DNA of 64,000 nucleotides from positions 62,001-126,000 of the forward strand of contig JABCZN010000014.1 in the NCBI GenBank assembly GCA_013289665.1, in the 5' to 3' direction. The DNA comes from Acidobacteriota bacterium. GTDB taxonomy: Bacteria; Acidobacteriota; Terriglobia; Acidiferrales; UBA7541. Made by a program: the position numbers and the translations under genes. Below the pieces are notes generated by a model. That model did not search any database. It was given only the letters and a program-made list of their open reading frames with translations, and was not told the DNA's origin. This document shows, one piece after another, positions 42,224-51,488 of this stretch. Numbering within the stretch: position 1 is the first letter of the stretch; each line of letters starts with the position of its first letter.

Positions 42224-42724
42224 ATGACGGAGAATTTTCTACAGCGCCGGGTAATAATACCTTTGGTGAAATTGCTGCGGCAAGGGGTGACGCCGGAGAA
42301 GCTCGCGCTGAGCCTCGCCCTAAGCGCCGCGCTGGCGGTGATCCCGGCATTCGGCTGGAGCGTGTGGTTGTGCGGGCTTGCGGGCCTGGCGTTCGGACTG
42401 AATCTTCCGGCGATGCAGGCGGTGAACTACGTCTTGTATCCCGCGCAGGTTCTGATGCTGCTGCCGTTTTTCCGCTTGGGCGAGAAACTGTTCCGCGCGC
42501 CACACTTGCCGCTCTCGGTTTCGCAGATTGTTTCGATGGGCCGCGCGAATTTCTGGGGCGCGATTAGGCTCCTCTGGAACACCACGTGGCACGCGGTTGT
42601 GGTCTGGGCGCTGCTGGCTCCCTTCGCGGTTGGCTTGATTTACCTCGTGCTGCTGCCCGTCTTCCGCCGGGTGGCAAACCGGCAATCGACCGCGCCACCC
42701 GCCGCCGAAGCGGGGGTCGCCTGA
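42224..42724 (+). CDS. DUF2062 membrane protein
   Basis: A 166-residue protein matching DUF2062: an N-terminal basic segment (RRVIIPLVKLLRQGVTPEK), then LALSLALSAALAVIPAFGW, a second hydrophobic part with LNLPAMQAVNYVLYPAQVL, and a final TM near residues 125-145. The LN(x)n N pattern after the Gly-rich helix is typical. Family function is unknown; members often occur near envelope or glycosyltransferase genes. No ribosome site is evident before the ATG. It is convergent with the homocysteine operon. Confidence 0.75.
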   Translation: MTENFLQRRVIIPLVKLLRQGVTPEKLALSLALSAALAVIPAFGWSVWLCGLAGLAFGLNLPAMQAVNYVLYPAQVLMLLPFFRLGEKLFRAPHLPLSVSQIVSMGRANFWGAIRLLWNTTWHAVVVWALLAPFAVGLIYLVLLPVFRRVANRQSTAPPAAEAGVA

Positions 42725-42752
42725 TCGTCACAGAAGTCATTTCCGTACGAGT

Positions 42753-44582
42753 CTAGAGAATTTCAAGAATTTCCTCGTAGCGCTTGAAGGGCGGAATCAG
42801 GTACGCGCCGGCTAATTCCGTGCGCGCCCACGCGAGCATTCTGCGGGCGAGGTCGAAGCCGCAATCGCGGGCCGCAGCGCCCGCCGCTCCCATGGACTTC
42901 AGCAGCGGCTCGGGAATCACGATGCCGGGAACTTCGTTGTTGAGCCGGAGGGCCTGCTTGTAGCTGTTGAGGGGCCAGATGCCGATGAGCACGGGAATGG
43001 GAAGCTTGCCACCGAGTTTTTTTTCAAAAGTGTGCCAATGCTCGGGATCGAAGAGCGGCTGGGTCATGGCGAAGTGTGCGCCGGCTTCAACCTTGGCGTG
43101 AAAGCGGGCAATTTCGACGTCGAGATCGTCGGCAACGGGATTCACCGCGACGCCGATGGTGAAGTTGGTCTGTCCGCCGAGAGTTTTTCCCGCCCAGTCC
43201 GTGCCTTGATTCAAACGATGCAGAATTTTCACCAGACCCACGGAATCCACTTCGTAGACGCCGCTGGTTTCCGGATAGTCGCCGACCGACGGCGGATCGC
43301 CGGTGATCGCAAGAACATTGCGCACGCCGCCGACGGTCCATGCGCCGAGCAGCATCGCCTGCAGGCCAATAATATTCTGGTCGCGGGTGGTCAGGTGCGG
43401 CACCGTTTCAATGCCACGTGCCTCAAGAGCACCGGCAACGACCAGCGCGTCCATGCCGACGCGGGCCATCGCGCCGCTGTTGATATCAATGGCATCCACC
43501 TTTTTTGAGGCCATCACGCGGTCTACCTGTTCGTAGATGCGGTCGAGCGCGATGCCTTTTGGCGGATCGATTTCCACACACACCGAAAATTCCTTCTTCT
43601 GCAGCCTTTTCCAGAACTTGCTTTCGGGATCGCGCTCCTCTGTAGGAGCAACAGGCTGCGCAGCGGCCACAACGGTGGTTGCCGAATGCGTTTTTGCCGG
43701 GCGAAGAGATTTCACCGTTTCGGCCATCGCGCGGATGTGCGCCGGCGTGGTGCCGCAGCAACCGCCGAGAATGCGTACGCCAAGCCCGGCGGCCTCGCGG
43801 GCAAATTCGGCGAAGTATTGCGGCGAGGATTTCGGGTAAACGATGCGATCGCCCTCGCGCTTTGGAAACCCGGCGTTGGGCATGCCGCTGATCGAGATGT
43901 CCTGAGAATTGGAGAGTTCCTGGAGGATGGGCAGCAGTGATTGCGGCCCCAGGGTGCAGTTCGCGCCGACTACCTGAACGTTTTTATCCTTGAGGAGCGA
44001 AGCGGCAAGAAACGGGCGAACATCGCCAAACGTGGTGCCTTCTTCAGAATAAGTGAGCTGCGCCACGATGGGAAGATTGGAAAACGAACGAACGGCTTCA
44101 ATGGCCAGCAGGATCTCTTCGATATAAGAGAACGTTTCCAGGATGAACAGATCGACGCCGCGTTCCTCGAGCGCCAGCGCTTGCTCGTGAAAAATGGCGC
44201 GGATCTGATCCGGCTCGGGATGGCGCGCCTGAACACCAATGCCCAGCGGGCCAATCGAGCCGGCGATGAGAATCTCGCGGGAGGCGGCTTCACGCGCTTC
44301 GCGGGCGATTTTCACGCCGCGGCTATTCAAGCGCTGGACTTCGTCGCCGAGGCCCAGGGGAGCGAGCTTGAAGCGATTCGCCCCGAATGTATTGGTTTCA
44401 ATGATCTGCGCGCCGGCTTCGATATAGGCCTGGTGAACGCGGAAAACCGCCTCAGGCTCGGTCGAGTTCAATTCATCGAAGCAGCGCACGGAGCCGACGG
44501 CTTCATAAAGCATGGAGCCCATGGCGCCATCCGCGATAAGGATCGAGTTTTTCAGCCGTTCATTAAAGTCAGAAATTTTCAT
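42753..44582 (-). CDS. Bifunctional homocysteine S-methyltransferase / 5,10-methylene-THF reductase
   Basis: A 609-residue fusion. The N-terminal half (about 1-295) is a Pfam homocysteine S-methyltransferase barrel with zinc-ligand Cys in VVGANCTLGPQ and the Cys pair in LGGCCGTTPAH. The C-terminal half (about 320-609) is a methylenetetrahydrofolate reductase barrel, with VEIDPPKG and LAITGDPPSVGDYPE. Such fusions could make methyl-THF and pass methyl groups to homocysteine to form methionine. It is the third gene of a minus-strand operon that begins with cystathionine beta-synthase. No Shine-Dalgarno is visible before the ATG at 44582, suggesting coupling with the upstream membrane-protein gene 24 bp away. 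Confidence 0.9.
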   Translation of the reverse strand: MKISDFNERLKNSILIADGAMGSMLYEAVGSVRCFDELNSTEPEAVFRVHQAYIEAGAQIIETNTFGANRFKLAPLGLGDEVQRLNSRGVKIAREAREAASREILIAGSIGPLGIGVQARHPEPDQIRAIFHEQALALEERGVDLFILETFSYIEEILLAIEAVRSFSNLPIVAQLTYSEEGTTFGDVRPFLAASLLKDKNVQVVGANCTLGPQSLLPILQELSNSQDISISGMPNAGFPKREGDRIVYPKSSPQYFAEFAREAAGLGVRILGGCCGTTPAHIRAMAETVKSLRPAKTHSATTVVAAAQPVAPTEERDPESKFWKRLQKKEFSVCVEIDPPKGIALDRIYEQVDRVMASKKVDAIDINSGAMARVGMDALVVAGALEARGIETVPHLTTRDQNIIGLQAMLLGAWTVGGVRNVLAITGDPPSVGDYPETSGVYEVDSVGLVKILHRLNQGTDWAGKTLGGQTNFTIGVAVNPVADDLDVEIARFHAKVEAGAHFAMTQPLFDPEHWHTFEKKLGGKLPIPVLIGIWPLNSYKQALRLNNEVPGIVIPEPLLKSMGAAGAAARDCGFDLARRMLAWARTELAGAYLIPPFKRYEEILEIL

Positions 44583-44606
44583 TTTATGTTTGCGGCATCA
44601 TTCAAG

Positions 44607-45062
44607 TTAACAAAATGTAACTTGTCCGGGGGCGGCAATCGCCAAGGCATATCCGGGCCAATCGAGCAGACTGGAAACTACGGCGCCCAGAACCGCAAAA
44701 AGCCAGAGACTGGATGGGCGAAGCGGCGCCTTTCTGGTGAAGAGAAACAGGACGAGCGCCCACACAAGAATGCGGACGACGAACAAAAGCGGGTAAAGAT
44801 AAAGCAAAGCCGAGTCCGAATTCGACGGGGAAGACGGACCGAAAAGAACCGAAAAGATAAGACCAACCAGAAACCCAAGGGAAATAGTCGCAAGCGGGCC
44901 GAGAATGAATCCCAATCCCGTCCGCACCACTGCGACTTTAGTCGCCGATGAAGTGATGCCGGGCTCAAATTTCTTCAGGCCCGACACGGCAAGCGAGTAG
45001 CCGACAAATTTGATTCCACCAAATGCAGCCACACCCAAGAATCCTGGAAGAGTTCCCGGCAC
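44607..45062 (-). CDS. Small membrane protein between cbs and the methyltransferase
   Basis: A 151-residue protein with about three or four TM helices (GFILGPLATISLGFLVGLIF; YLYPLLFVVRILVWALVLFL; LWLFAVLGAVVSSLLDWPG) and no recognised family. The GTG start has AGGAGAAG directly upstream, placed just after the cbs stop codon nine bases away. Its position between two homocysteine enzymes suggests co-transcription. Whether it transports a sulfur compound or is a passenger cannot be told. Confidence 0.65.
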   Translation of the reverse strand: MPGTLPGFLGVAAFGGIKFVGYSLAVSGLKKFEPGITSSATKVAVVRTGLGFILGPLATISLGFLVGLIFSVLFGPSSPSNSDSALLYLYPLLFVVRILVWALVLFLFTRKAPLRPSSLWLFAVLGAVVSSLLDWPGYALAIAAPGQVTFC

Positions 45063-45071
45063 ACCTTCTCC

Positions 45072-46478
45072 TTAGCGTTTTTGTTCCATCAAGCCGGCTA
45101 CCGTGCTCATCAGGTCGTACTTGGTGAGTATCTCGAACTTCGCTTCGTCCATTTCCACGAACACGGCGGGATTTTCGTGGCTGAGCATGTAGGTGACGCG
45201 CTCGACGGGCGAAGAACCCGGAATGCGGGGAAGCGGCTTGCTCATCACTTCGCGCACCACCAGCTTGCGGAGGTCCTTGCCCTGCAGCGCAAGCGTGAGA
45301 ATCTGATCCTCATAAATGGTGCCGATGGGGAGCGTTTCTTCGAAGACCGGAATTTGCGAAATATCCTGCTCCTGCATCGTTTTCAGCGCGTGAAATACGG
45401 TCTGGTAGGGGCGCGCAATCACCAGTTCGCGTACCTTGCCGGACTGCCGCTTGGCGTTTACGACTTCCGCGGCTGTGATCGGCACACTCGATTCCACATA
45501 GCCGCGCTCGCGCATCCACTCGTCGTTGTAGACCTTGCTGAGATAACGCATGCCGGTATCGGGAAGCAGCACAACCAGGAAATCGTTTGGCCCAAGATCC
45601 TTCGCCAAGCGCAGTGCAGCGCTCAGGCAACCGCCGCCTGAACCGCCAGTGAAGATGCCTTCCTGCTTGGCGAGTCGCCGGGCGACGACGAAACATTCCT
45701 CATCGTTCACCTGGATAACGTCGTCGAGAATGTCCATGTGCATCGTGGTGGGAAAGAAATCTTCGCCGATGCCTTCCACAACATAGGTGCGCGCCTTAAC
45801 GATCTTTCCGGTCTTGTGAAAGTCGAAATAGAGCGAGCCTTCCGGATCGACGCCGATAATCTGAACGTTCGAATTCTTTTCCTTCAGGAATTTGCCCACT
45901 CCACTGATGGTGCCGCCGGTGCCCATACCGCAAACGAAGTGCGTGATCTTGCCTTCGGTGTCTTCCCAGATTTCGGGGCCGGTGGTTTTGTAGTGCGCTT
46001 CGGGATTCGACGGGTTGTCGTATTGATTCGGATAGTAGGAGTTGGGGATTTCACGCGCCAGTTTCTTGGCCACGCTGTAGTAGCTGCGCGGATCTTCCGG
46101 CTCGACAGCCGTGGGGCAGACGATCACTTCGGCTCCCAAAGCTTTCAGCAAATCCACTTTTTCCTTGGACTGCTTATCGGTGGTGGTGAACACGCACTTG
46201 TAGCCGCGCACGGCCGCGACCAGCGCCAGCCCCATGCCCGTATTGCCGGAAGTGCCTTCGATGATGGTGCCCCCGGGCTTCAGCAAACCTTTTTGCTCGG
46301 CCTCGTCAATCATGCTGATGCCGATACGGTCTTTCACGGATCCGCCGGGATTCAGCATCTCCGCCTTGATCCACATCTGCGGCTTCAGGCCCTGATTGAT
46401 CCGGTTCAGCCGGATCAGCGGGATACGTCCCACCGCTTCGAGAATATTATTGCAGCGCATAGATCGGTTTTCCGGCAT
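45072..46478 (-). CDS. cbs: Cystathionine beta-synthase with C-terminal CBS-domain pair
   Basis: A 468-residue fold-type II PLP enzyme. The PLP Lys is residue 49 in [18 protein letters not shown] binds PLP phosphate and [10 protein letters not shown] is the glycine loop. The last ~130 residues form two CBS motifs ([16 protein letters not shown] and [17 protein letters not shown]), as in eukaryotic-type CBS, where they bind SAM or adenosyl ligands. It condenses serine with homocysteine to give cystathionine, the entry to reverse transsulfuration. No haem-binding N-terminal extension is present. It heads an operon with a membrane protein and a homocysteine methyltransferase/MTHFR fusion. A start six codons downstream (MRCNN) is also possible. 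A cystathionine gamma-type enzyme is at 59660-60778. Confidence 0.88.
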   Translation of the reverse strand: MPENRSMRCNNILEAVGRIPLIRLNRINQGLKPQMWIKAEMLNPGGSVKDRIGISMIDEAEQKGLLKPGGTIIEGTSGNTGMGLALVAAVRGYKCVFTTTDKQSKEKVDLLKALGAEVIVCPTAVEPEDPRSYYSVAKKLAREIPNSYYPNQYDNPSNPEAHYKTTGPEIWEDTEGKITHFVCGMGTGGTISGVGKFLKEKNSNVQIIGVDPEGSLYFDFHKTGKIVKARTYVVEGIGEDFFPTTMHMDILDDVIQVNDEECFVVARRLAKQEGIFTGGSGGGCLSAALRLAKDLGPNDFLVVLLPDTGMRYLSKVYNDEWMRERGYVESSVPITAAEVVNAKRQSGKVRELVIARPYQTVFHALKTMQEQDISQIPVFEETLPIGTIYEDQILTLALQGKDLRKLVVREVMSKPLPRIPGSSPVERVTYMLSHENPAVFVEMDEAKFEILTKYDLMSTVAGLMEQKR

Positions 46479-46573
46479 CCGGCCCGAGCGTCGCCGGCCT
46501 GTGCCATACTTGCTTTAAGTTTAGCATGCGGGGCTGGTGTGATTGGCTTACCCGCATGCCGGAGAGGGCCAAT

Positions 46574-46963
46574 ATGCCACGCCAAAACATTCTAACGGGA
46601 ACCCCATGGGAGCCCATTGTGGGCTATTCGCGGGCGGTGCGGATTGGGAACCACATCAGCGTTTCCGGGACGACGGCCACGGGAGCGGACGGAAAAATCA
46701 TCGGGATCGGGGATGCCTACGCACAGGCCGTGCAAATCATCAAGAATCTTGAGGCCGCGCTGGGGCGCGCAGGCGCCGGGCTGAAGGACGTTGTCCGCAC
46801 GCGGATTTTCGTGACGAATATTTCCGAGTGGGAAAAAATCGGGAAGGCGCACGTTGAATTCTTTGGAGAGATCCGCCCGGCAACATCAATGGTGGAAGTA
46901 AGCCGGCTGATTTCGCCGGAGATTTTGCTGGAGATTGAGGCCGACGCGATTGTTGAGGATTAA
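46574..46963 (+). CDS. Rid-family (YjgF/YER057c/UK114) protein
   Basis: About 129 residues from ATG 46574, with GGAGAGGG upstream; the frame extends about 16 codons further but without a good start. The sequence has [16 protein letters not shown], the Rid Arg in [14 protein letters not shown], and [20 protein letters not shown]. RidA deaminates reactive enamine and imine intermediates made by PLP enzymes that eliminate from serine, threonine or cysteine. It is divergent from cbs, a PLP enzyme, by about 95 bp, so a protective role is plausible. The divergence from classical RidA suggests a related Rid subfamily. Confidence 0.85.
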   Translation: MPRQNILTGTPWEPIVGYSRAVRIGNHISVSGTTATGADGKIIGIGDAYAQAVQIIKNLEAALGRAGAGLKDVVRTRIFVTNISEWEKIGKAHVEFFGEIRPATSMVEVSRLISPEILLEIEADAIVED

Positions 46964-47068
46964 CTGGAAGGACTGGGCGAATTTTGAGTGCGGGAGCAGA
47001 GCTCCCGCTCTTCGGCCGACAGCCCGAACACCAAATTGAATTTAGAGCCAGGCCTTGCTGCTCAGTAG

Positions 47069-48586
47069 TTACCACCTGGCGCGGATGCGGTACTTCAGGA
47101 CGGATACGCCGTTGGCTTTCACGGGAACATCGAACTGAGCGGCGAACGCCGCGGTCTTCGTGGATTTGTAAGTTGAGGATAGCATCTCCCAATCGCCGCC
47201 GATCGGTTCATTCACCTGAACGGTGACGAGCGTGTCCTTGTGATTGCGCAGGGTAATTTCAAATTCCATTTCCCAAACGCGGCTGCCGAGGCTCTTGTAA
47301 TCGGTCTGCTTGCGTTCGCTGACCACGTCGAATGCGTTGCCGATTTTCACAGTGATGAATTCGTCTTTGGGCGTGTGGTCCATGTGATCCTCGCCGATGA
47401 AGAGCAAACCGCCTTTTGAATCCTTCTGGTAGACGCGCACATTGCCCGCCGGAAGAGGAACGCCCAAGCCGGCCTTTTCTTCATTCTTGAATTTGTAGAA
47501 CACCATGACGGGGTCTTTGATCGGCGACCCAGGGTTCTGCGAATTGTGATAGTAAAAATTCTGCCCGTTCACAACGAACAGTTTTTCGACCGGCACACCG
47601 GTCCCCTCAAGCAGGCTGATCTGCTTGGTTTCCTTGTCTTCAACGGAGGTGCGGCGAGCCAGGGAATAGAGGTGATACTCGCTGAAATTTTCCTGCTGGA
47701 ACTGCTGAGCGGCCTTGGCCATTGGGGCAGGCGCCACCATATCCGCTGCACGGTATCGCGTGGTCTCGGGGACGCGGTTCAGATCTCCGGCCACGAGTTG
47801 CAGCCGGGCGTTGCGGAACGCGGTGCCGCTGTTGTTGACGACGGTGACCCAGCCGTCGAGGTCGGCGGCCTTATCGTCGCGCCCGACGGTAAGCACGTAG
47901 TCCGCATTCCAGGAAAGATTCCCGGCGAGATAGGAAGACTCGATTTTCTGTTTCGTTGAGCCGGAATTTTCAAGCGACATCAGCAGCGTCGGCCGTTCGT
48001 ACAGGTTCGCCGGCACTTCCGGAAACCGGTAGCTCTCGCTGTAGCCTCCGGTGACGATATCGTTGCCGATCTTCCAGACCGGGCCGTTGTTGTTGGCCAG
48101 CAGCGTGGCCTTGATCTCTTCGTGCCTGGTGCTGCCATTTTCCATGTAGCTGCGCACCAGCGTGACTTCCTTGCCGACGTATTTGTTGAGCAGCTTCGCG
48201 GGCTCCAGCAAATCGTATTCATAATTCTGTTCAAGCACGCCGACCTTGTCCGGCTCGGTCAACGAACGAAAGTGAACGGTAGCCGGATTGACGGTGGCGG
48301 CGATATCCATGAATTTCAGGCGGAAGTTTCCCCGGGGGAATTGCAATTCACGGACATCGCGGACGAGTGCGATGTTGGAATTGTAGACGGTGACCGCGAG
48401 GTCGGTCTGGTCATTTAAAGAAGTGAACTGATCCGTCGCGACGACGCGGCCGGAATCCTTTTCCTGCGTGGCGTTGTTTTTCCCGGCGTGAAAGTCCGGG
48501 ACAAACGCAGCCGCGCCGGCCAACGCAACGGCGGCCGCGGCCACCCAGCGGGAAGCCGCGCTCTTTGGGAATCGGGGAGTCTTCAT
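47069..48586 (-). CDS. DUF4139-domain exported protein
   Basis: A 505-residue protein with a signal peptide (WVAAAAVALAGAAAFVPDF). The body begins LAVTVYNSNIALVRDVREL, which matches the DUF4139/mucoidy-inhibitor-like N-terminal pattern. It continues with WNADYVLTVGRDDKAADL and GWVTVVNNSGTAFRNARLQL and a late block LSSTYKSTKTAAFAAQFDV. The predicted all-beta fold has no known enzyme activity. It follows the ECF sigma and anti-sigma genes on the same strand (71 bp gap) and may be part of the regulon output. GAGGTGAAG precedes the ATG. Confidence 0.75.
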   Translation of the reverse strand: MKTPRFPKSAASRWVAAAAVALAGAAAFVPDFHAGKNNATQEKDSGRVVATDQFTSLNDQTDLAVTVYNSNIALVRDVRELQFPRGNFRLKFMDIAATVNPATVHFRSLTEPDKVGVLEQNYEYDLLEPAKLLNKYVGKEVTLVRSYMENGSTRHEEIKATLLANNNGPVWKIGNDIVTGGYSESYRFPEVPANLYERPTLLMSLENSGSTKQKIESSYLAGNLSWNADYVLTVGRDDKAADLDGWVTVVNNSGTAFRNARLQLVAGDLNRVPETTRYRAADMVAPAPMAKAAQQFQQENFSEYHLYSLARRTSVEDKETKQISLLEGTGVPVEKLFVVNGQNFYYHNSQNPGSPIKDPVMVFYKFKNEEKAGLGVPLPAGNVRVYQKDSKGGLLFIGEDHMDHTPKDEFITVKIGNAFDVVSERKQTDYKSLGSRVWEMEFEITLRNHKDTLVTVQVNEPIGGDWEMLSSTYKSTKTAAFAAQFDVPVKANGVSVLKYRIRARW

Positions 48587-48657
48587 CTTCGCTTCACCTC
48601 ATCGAGAATTTGCCTTCGCACTTAGAACGGCGCCGGTCGGATTTCTTGCGAGAGCGG

Positions 48658-50058
48658 TTACTTGCTGGAGGTTTGTTTCCAGGTGGCGCCGCCATCGGAA
48701 GTTTCGTAGCTGACCTGATTCGCCGCGTCCCAGATGGATGCATGCTTCCGGTCGGCAGCGTGAACGCCACCCAAATCACTGCTGATGGGGGTGCTAATCC
48801 GGGTCCAGTGGCGCCCACGGTCGGTGGTGAGCAGGAGTGTTCCGGCCTTCCCCGCAATCCAGCAGACATGAGAGGACGGCGCGAAGCCCGCCGTGAGATT
48901 GGCGTTCACGCCGGTTTCCAGCGATTTCCATTTTTTGCCGCCGTCGGTGGTCAATTGCAGGGTTCCCGCGGGTTCGAGCTTCCAGAAGACTTTGTTGTCG
49001 GGCGTGAGGATCAGGCCAATGATGTCCGCGCTGATTACTTCCACGGATTGGCTGCTCGCTCCCTGCTTCATCATCATGGCGTTGGTCTGTGTGTCCGGGG
49101 CGGCGGCCGATTCGACGGTTACTTGTGCTGTGCCCGGGGGGACGGCAAGTCTTCCTTCGCCACGCGCCGGCGGTCCGCCTGCTGCTCCTCCCACGCTGCC
49201 TCCATAAGCCATCGGAGCAGGGGGCGGCGCGGCAGCGGCGACGCGCGCGCTTCCAGAAATCGCAGCACCTGTTGCGTCTTGCTTGGCGATTTCTGGAGCA
49301 AGCGGCGCTGGTGTTCGTGCTGGAGTCTTTTTTGCCATGTATACGCCGCCGGCGGTCAGATCCCGTAATTCCCGCGCCGTATCGCCTGCGCCACTTCCCC
49401 GATCCGCAGGCTTCTGAAGCGGGGCAGGCGTAGGCGCTTGTTTCGTTTTTTGCCGGGACATTTCAGCAGACTGCAACCCCTCATCTTTTGGCTCCAGCTG
49501 TCGCTGCACATGGTCGGCTAGCTGATTGAGGATTGGACCGGGCGCGGTGGGGGTCTGATTTCGAGCCATCTCCGTGTTCAGAGGGCGTCTCATCACCGGC
49601 GAGCGCCGTTCGTACAGTCCAATAAAAACGAGGACGCCGGCGGCAACAGCGCCCAGTGGAATGGCCCAGCGCAAAACTGCGGGGCGGCGCCGATTGATTG
49701 CCATGGGAGATGTTGGAGTTGGCCGGGGAGCGGAAGAAGCGGATAAGATGGCACTTCGCTCTAGGGTGCTTGCTCGATGAGCACCCGGGGTCGAAGCCGC
49801 TTCGAGCACGGGAATTTCCCGCTTTTCCCAATCTTCGGTGATCTGGTTTTCGGTTGCCTCGACGAGCGCCAGCGCTTCCTGGCAGGCTTCACACGCGGAG
49901 ATGTGCTGCTTCCACTGGGCCATTTCCTCGAGCGAAAGATTCCGCTCGTGATAAGCGGCCAGCGTTTCCGCGCCGGGGCAGTTCGCCTCGGCCGAGCCGC
50001 CACGCAAATGTCGCGCCAGCGCGCGTTCAAATTTTGGGTCGCGATCGTCAGACGGCAT
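48658..50058 (-). CDS. Zinc anti-sigma factor with TM helix and YCF48/BNR-like sensor tail
   Basis: A 466-residue protein. The N-terminal cytoplasmic part has a zinc anti-sigma motif Hx3Cx2C (His52, Cys56, Cys59 in QHISACEACQ), with Cys27 and His37 before it. One TM helix lies at about 128-149 (LRWAIPLGAVAAGVLVFIGL). A Pro/Ala/Gly-rich periplasmic linker follows. The last ~120 residues hold repeats with TLQLTTDGGKKWKSLETG, TLLLTTDRGRHWTRIS and SYETSDGGATWKQ, each with the DGGxxW-type turn of BNR or YCF48-like propellers. It lies 48 bp after the ECF sigma gene, its likely partner. The propeller tail probably senses an envelope signal; this is an inference. Confidence 0.8.
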   Translation of the reverse strand: MPSDDRDPKFERALARHLRGGSAEANCPGAETLAAYHERNLSLEEMAQWKQHISACEACQEALALVEATENQITEDWEKREIPVLEAASTPGAHRASTLERSAILSASSAPRPTPTSPMAINRRRPAVLRWAIPLGAVAAGVLVFIGLYERRSPVMRRPLNTEMARNQTPTAPGPILNQLADHVQRQLEPKDEGLQSAEMSRQKTKQAPTPAPLQKPADRGSGAGDTARELRDLTAGGVYMAKKTPARTPAPLAPEIAKQDATGAAISGSARVAAAAPPPAPMAYGGSVGGAAGGPPARGEGRLAVPPGTAQVTVESAAAPDTQTNAMMMKQGASSQSVEVISADIIGLILTPDNKVFWKLEPAGTLQLTTDGGKKWKSLETGVNANLTAGFAPSSHVCWIAGKAGTLLLTTDRGRHWTRISTPISSDLGGVHAADRKHASIWDAANQVSYETSDGGATWKQTSSK

Positions 50059-50106
50059 GACGCTCTCCTTCCTTAGAACGGCGGCGAGGGCAATTCTTGC
50101 AGCGCA

Positions 50107-51066
50107 TCACGTTGGTTCCTTTCGGTTTGCCTCTGAATCGCGCGGCTTCCGCTCGGGAAACAGCTGCCGGAAATCGATGGGCACGTCTTCCGCGGCGTAC
50201 GCGAAACATTGCTGGATTTCCGCTTCGCTCAGCGAAAAGGCTTCGCGCAGGCGCTCTTCGGCGAGCGTGCGCAGTTCGCCGCGGATGCGTTCCAGGTTGC
50301 GGGAGACGCTCGATTCATGTTCGCCGAGCTGCCGGCCGATTTCCGCCAGCTTCATCTGCCGCGCGTAATAAAGCTCCAGCCGCTCGCGATCGGCGGGATC
50401 TAGGAGTTTCAGGCAGTGCTCGAGGGCAGTGGTAAAGCAGGAGAGGTAGTGCGCGCGATGGGGATCCTGGAGCGGCTGTTGCTGAACGCGCTCCGGAGGC
50501 AGATCCGGCTTTTCGCCGTCCTCGGCATCCAGCGATTCCATCCGGCGTTGCGCCCGGATCGAATTCACGTGGCGCTGTGCGAGCACGGTGCGCAGCCAGG
50601 TCTTCAGCGAACTGCGCCCGTGGAAATAGCGGAACAGCGAGCGCTCGCCGCGTTTCCCGTCCATCAAACCGAAAAGTTCAGAGAGCAGCGAGTCGGCAAG
50701 CTCCTGGGGATTCGCTCCATAGCGGCTGGCTTTGGTGATCGCTCCAGCGGCGGCGCGCAGATAGCCTCGGTATTCCCGGACGAAATATTCCCAGGCGGCT
50801 TCCGAGCCTTCGATGCAGGCCGTAGTCAAGGCAAGATCCTCGACATGAAGCGCAAGGAGATACTCTTCCAGGCGGTCCCGGGACGGGGCTGCGGCCTGGA
50901 AACGTTTGCCCAAGCTGCGCAGAAGGCCACCAGCAAATTGAGATTGGGAAATGGCCCAACGGGCGGCGCCGGACTGGGAGTACAACGACTTAACCAGCGG
51001 CTCAGAAGAGTCGAGGAGCGGCGAGGGACCGCGCGTGAAATTTTTCCCTTGCGGAGGCTGCGGCAC
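50107..51066 (-). CDS. ECF-type RNA polymerase sigma factor
   Basis: A 319-residue sigma-70 family protein, longer than most ECF factors (about 200), with a ~70-residue N-terminal extension and a C-terminal tail after region 4. Region 2 covers about 75-165 (WEYFVREYRGYLRAAA, GRSSLKTWLRTVLAQRHVNS). Region 4 covers about 210-265 (LLDPADRERLELYYARQ, LAEIGRQLGEHESSVSRNL). The GTG start has AGGAGAATT just upstream. It is followed by the zinc anti-sigma gene and then the DUF4139 gene. Target promoters cannot be identified without more genome; an autoregulated promoter may lie in 51067-51300. Confidence 0.85.
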   Translation of the reverse strand: MPQPPQGKNFTRGPSPLLDSSEPLVKSLYSQSGAARWAISQSQFAGGLLRSLGKRFQAAAPSRDRLEEYLLALHVEDLALTTACIEGSEAAWEYFVREYRGYLRAAAGAITKASRYGANPQELADSLLSELFGLMDGKRGERSLFRYFHGRSSLKTWLRTVLAQRHVNSIRAQRRMESLDAEDGEKPDLPPERVQQQPLQDPHRAHYLSCFTTALEHCLKLLDPADRERLELYYARQMKLAEIGRQLGEHESSVSRNLERIRGELRTLAEERLREAFSLSEAEIQQCFAYAAEDVPIDFRQLFPERKPRDSEANRKEPT

Positions 51067-51488
51067 AATTCTCCTGCCGGGAGTCTAAGACTCTTTCTTT
51101 CAGCATCCTAGGATGCCAAAGAAATAACCAACGCCCTATAGCGAAGACGCATCCTAAAGGGTACCCTAAAGGAGTGAGCGGTGGGTCCCCCCAGCAATTC
51201 CCCGGCTCAGTCCTCCCTGTATGGGTTATTCTAGGGAGTGTTGCGCTGCCTGCCCCGCAACGAATTTCGCCTCGGCGGGTTTGTCCGAGATACAGAAATC
51301 CCGTGTGGAGATGCACTTGCTTGAGCATTAGCGAGTTCGCGTCTTTAGTACGAAAGTCCTATTCGAGGGTCCGAACCCCCTCAGTACCCTCGTACTTGTA
51401 GTTCACACGTTCTGTACTCGAGAAATCGAACTATCGATGCTTTTCGATCGAGGTTCCGGGACGAACATTAGTCAGAGGCGGCAAGCGG
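51067..51488. other. Divergent intergenic region between the sigma operon and TonB gene
   Basis: No gene was found. It should hold the promoters of the sigma operon (minus) and TonB gene (plus). A short inverted repeat, CGAGGGT at 51364-51370 and ACCCTCG at 51386-51392, is present with a 15-base loop. No clear -35/-10 pair stands out. Confidence 0.4.

Noticed and set aside
46479..46573. SAM-type riboswitch or T-box upstream of cbs
   Set aside because: The gap is under 100 bases and shows no matching stem set.
51364..51392. CGAGGGT / ACCCTCG inverted repeat as an RNA or operator
   Set aside because: Short arms with a 15-base loop and no other support; kept only as a remark in the intergenic entry.
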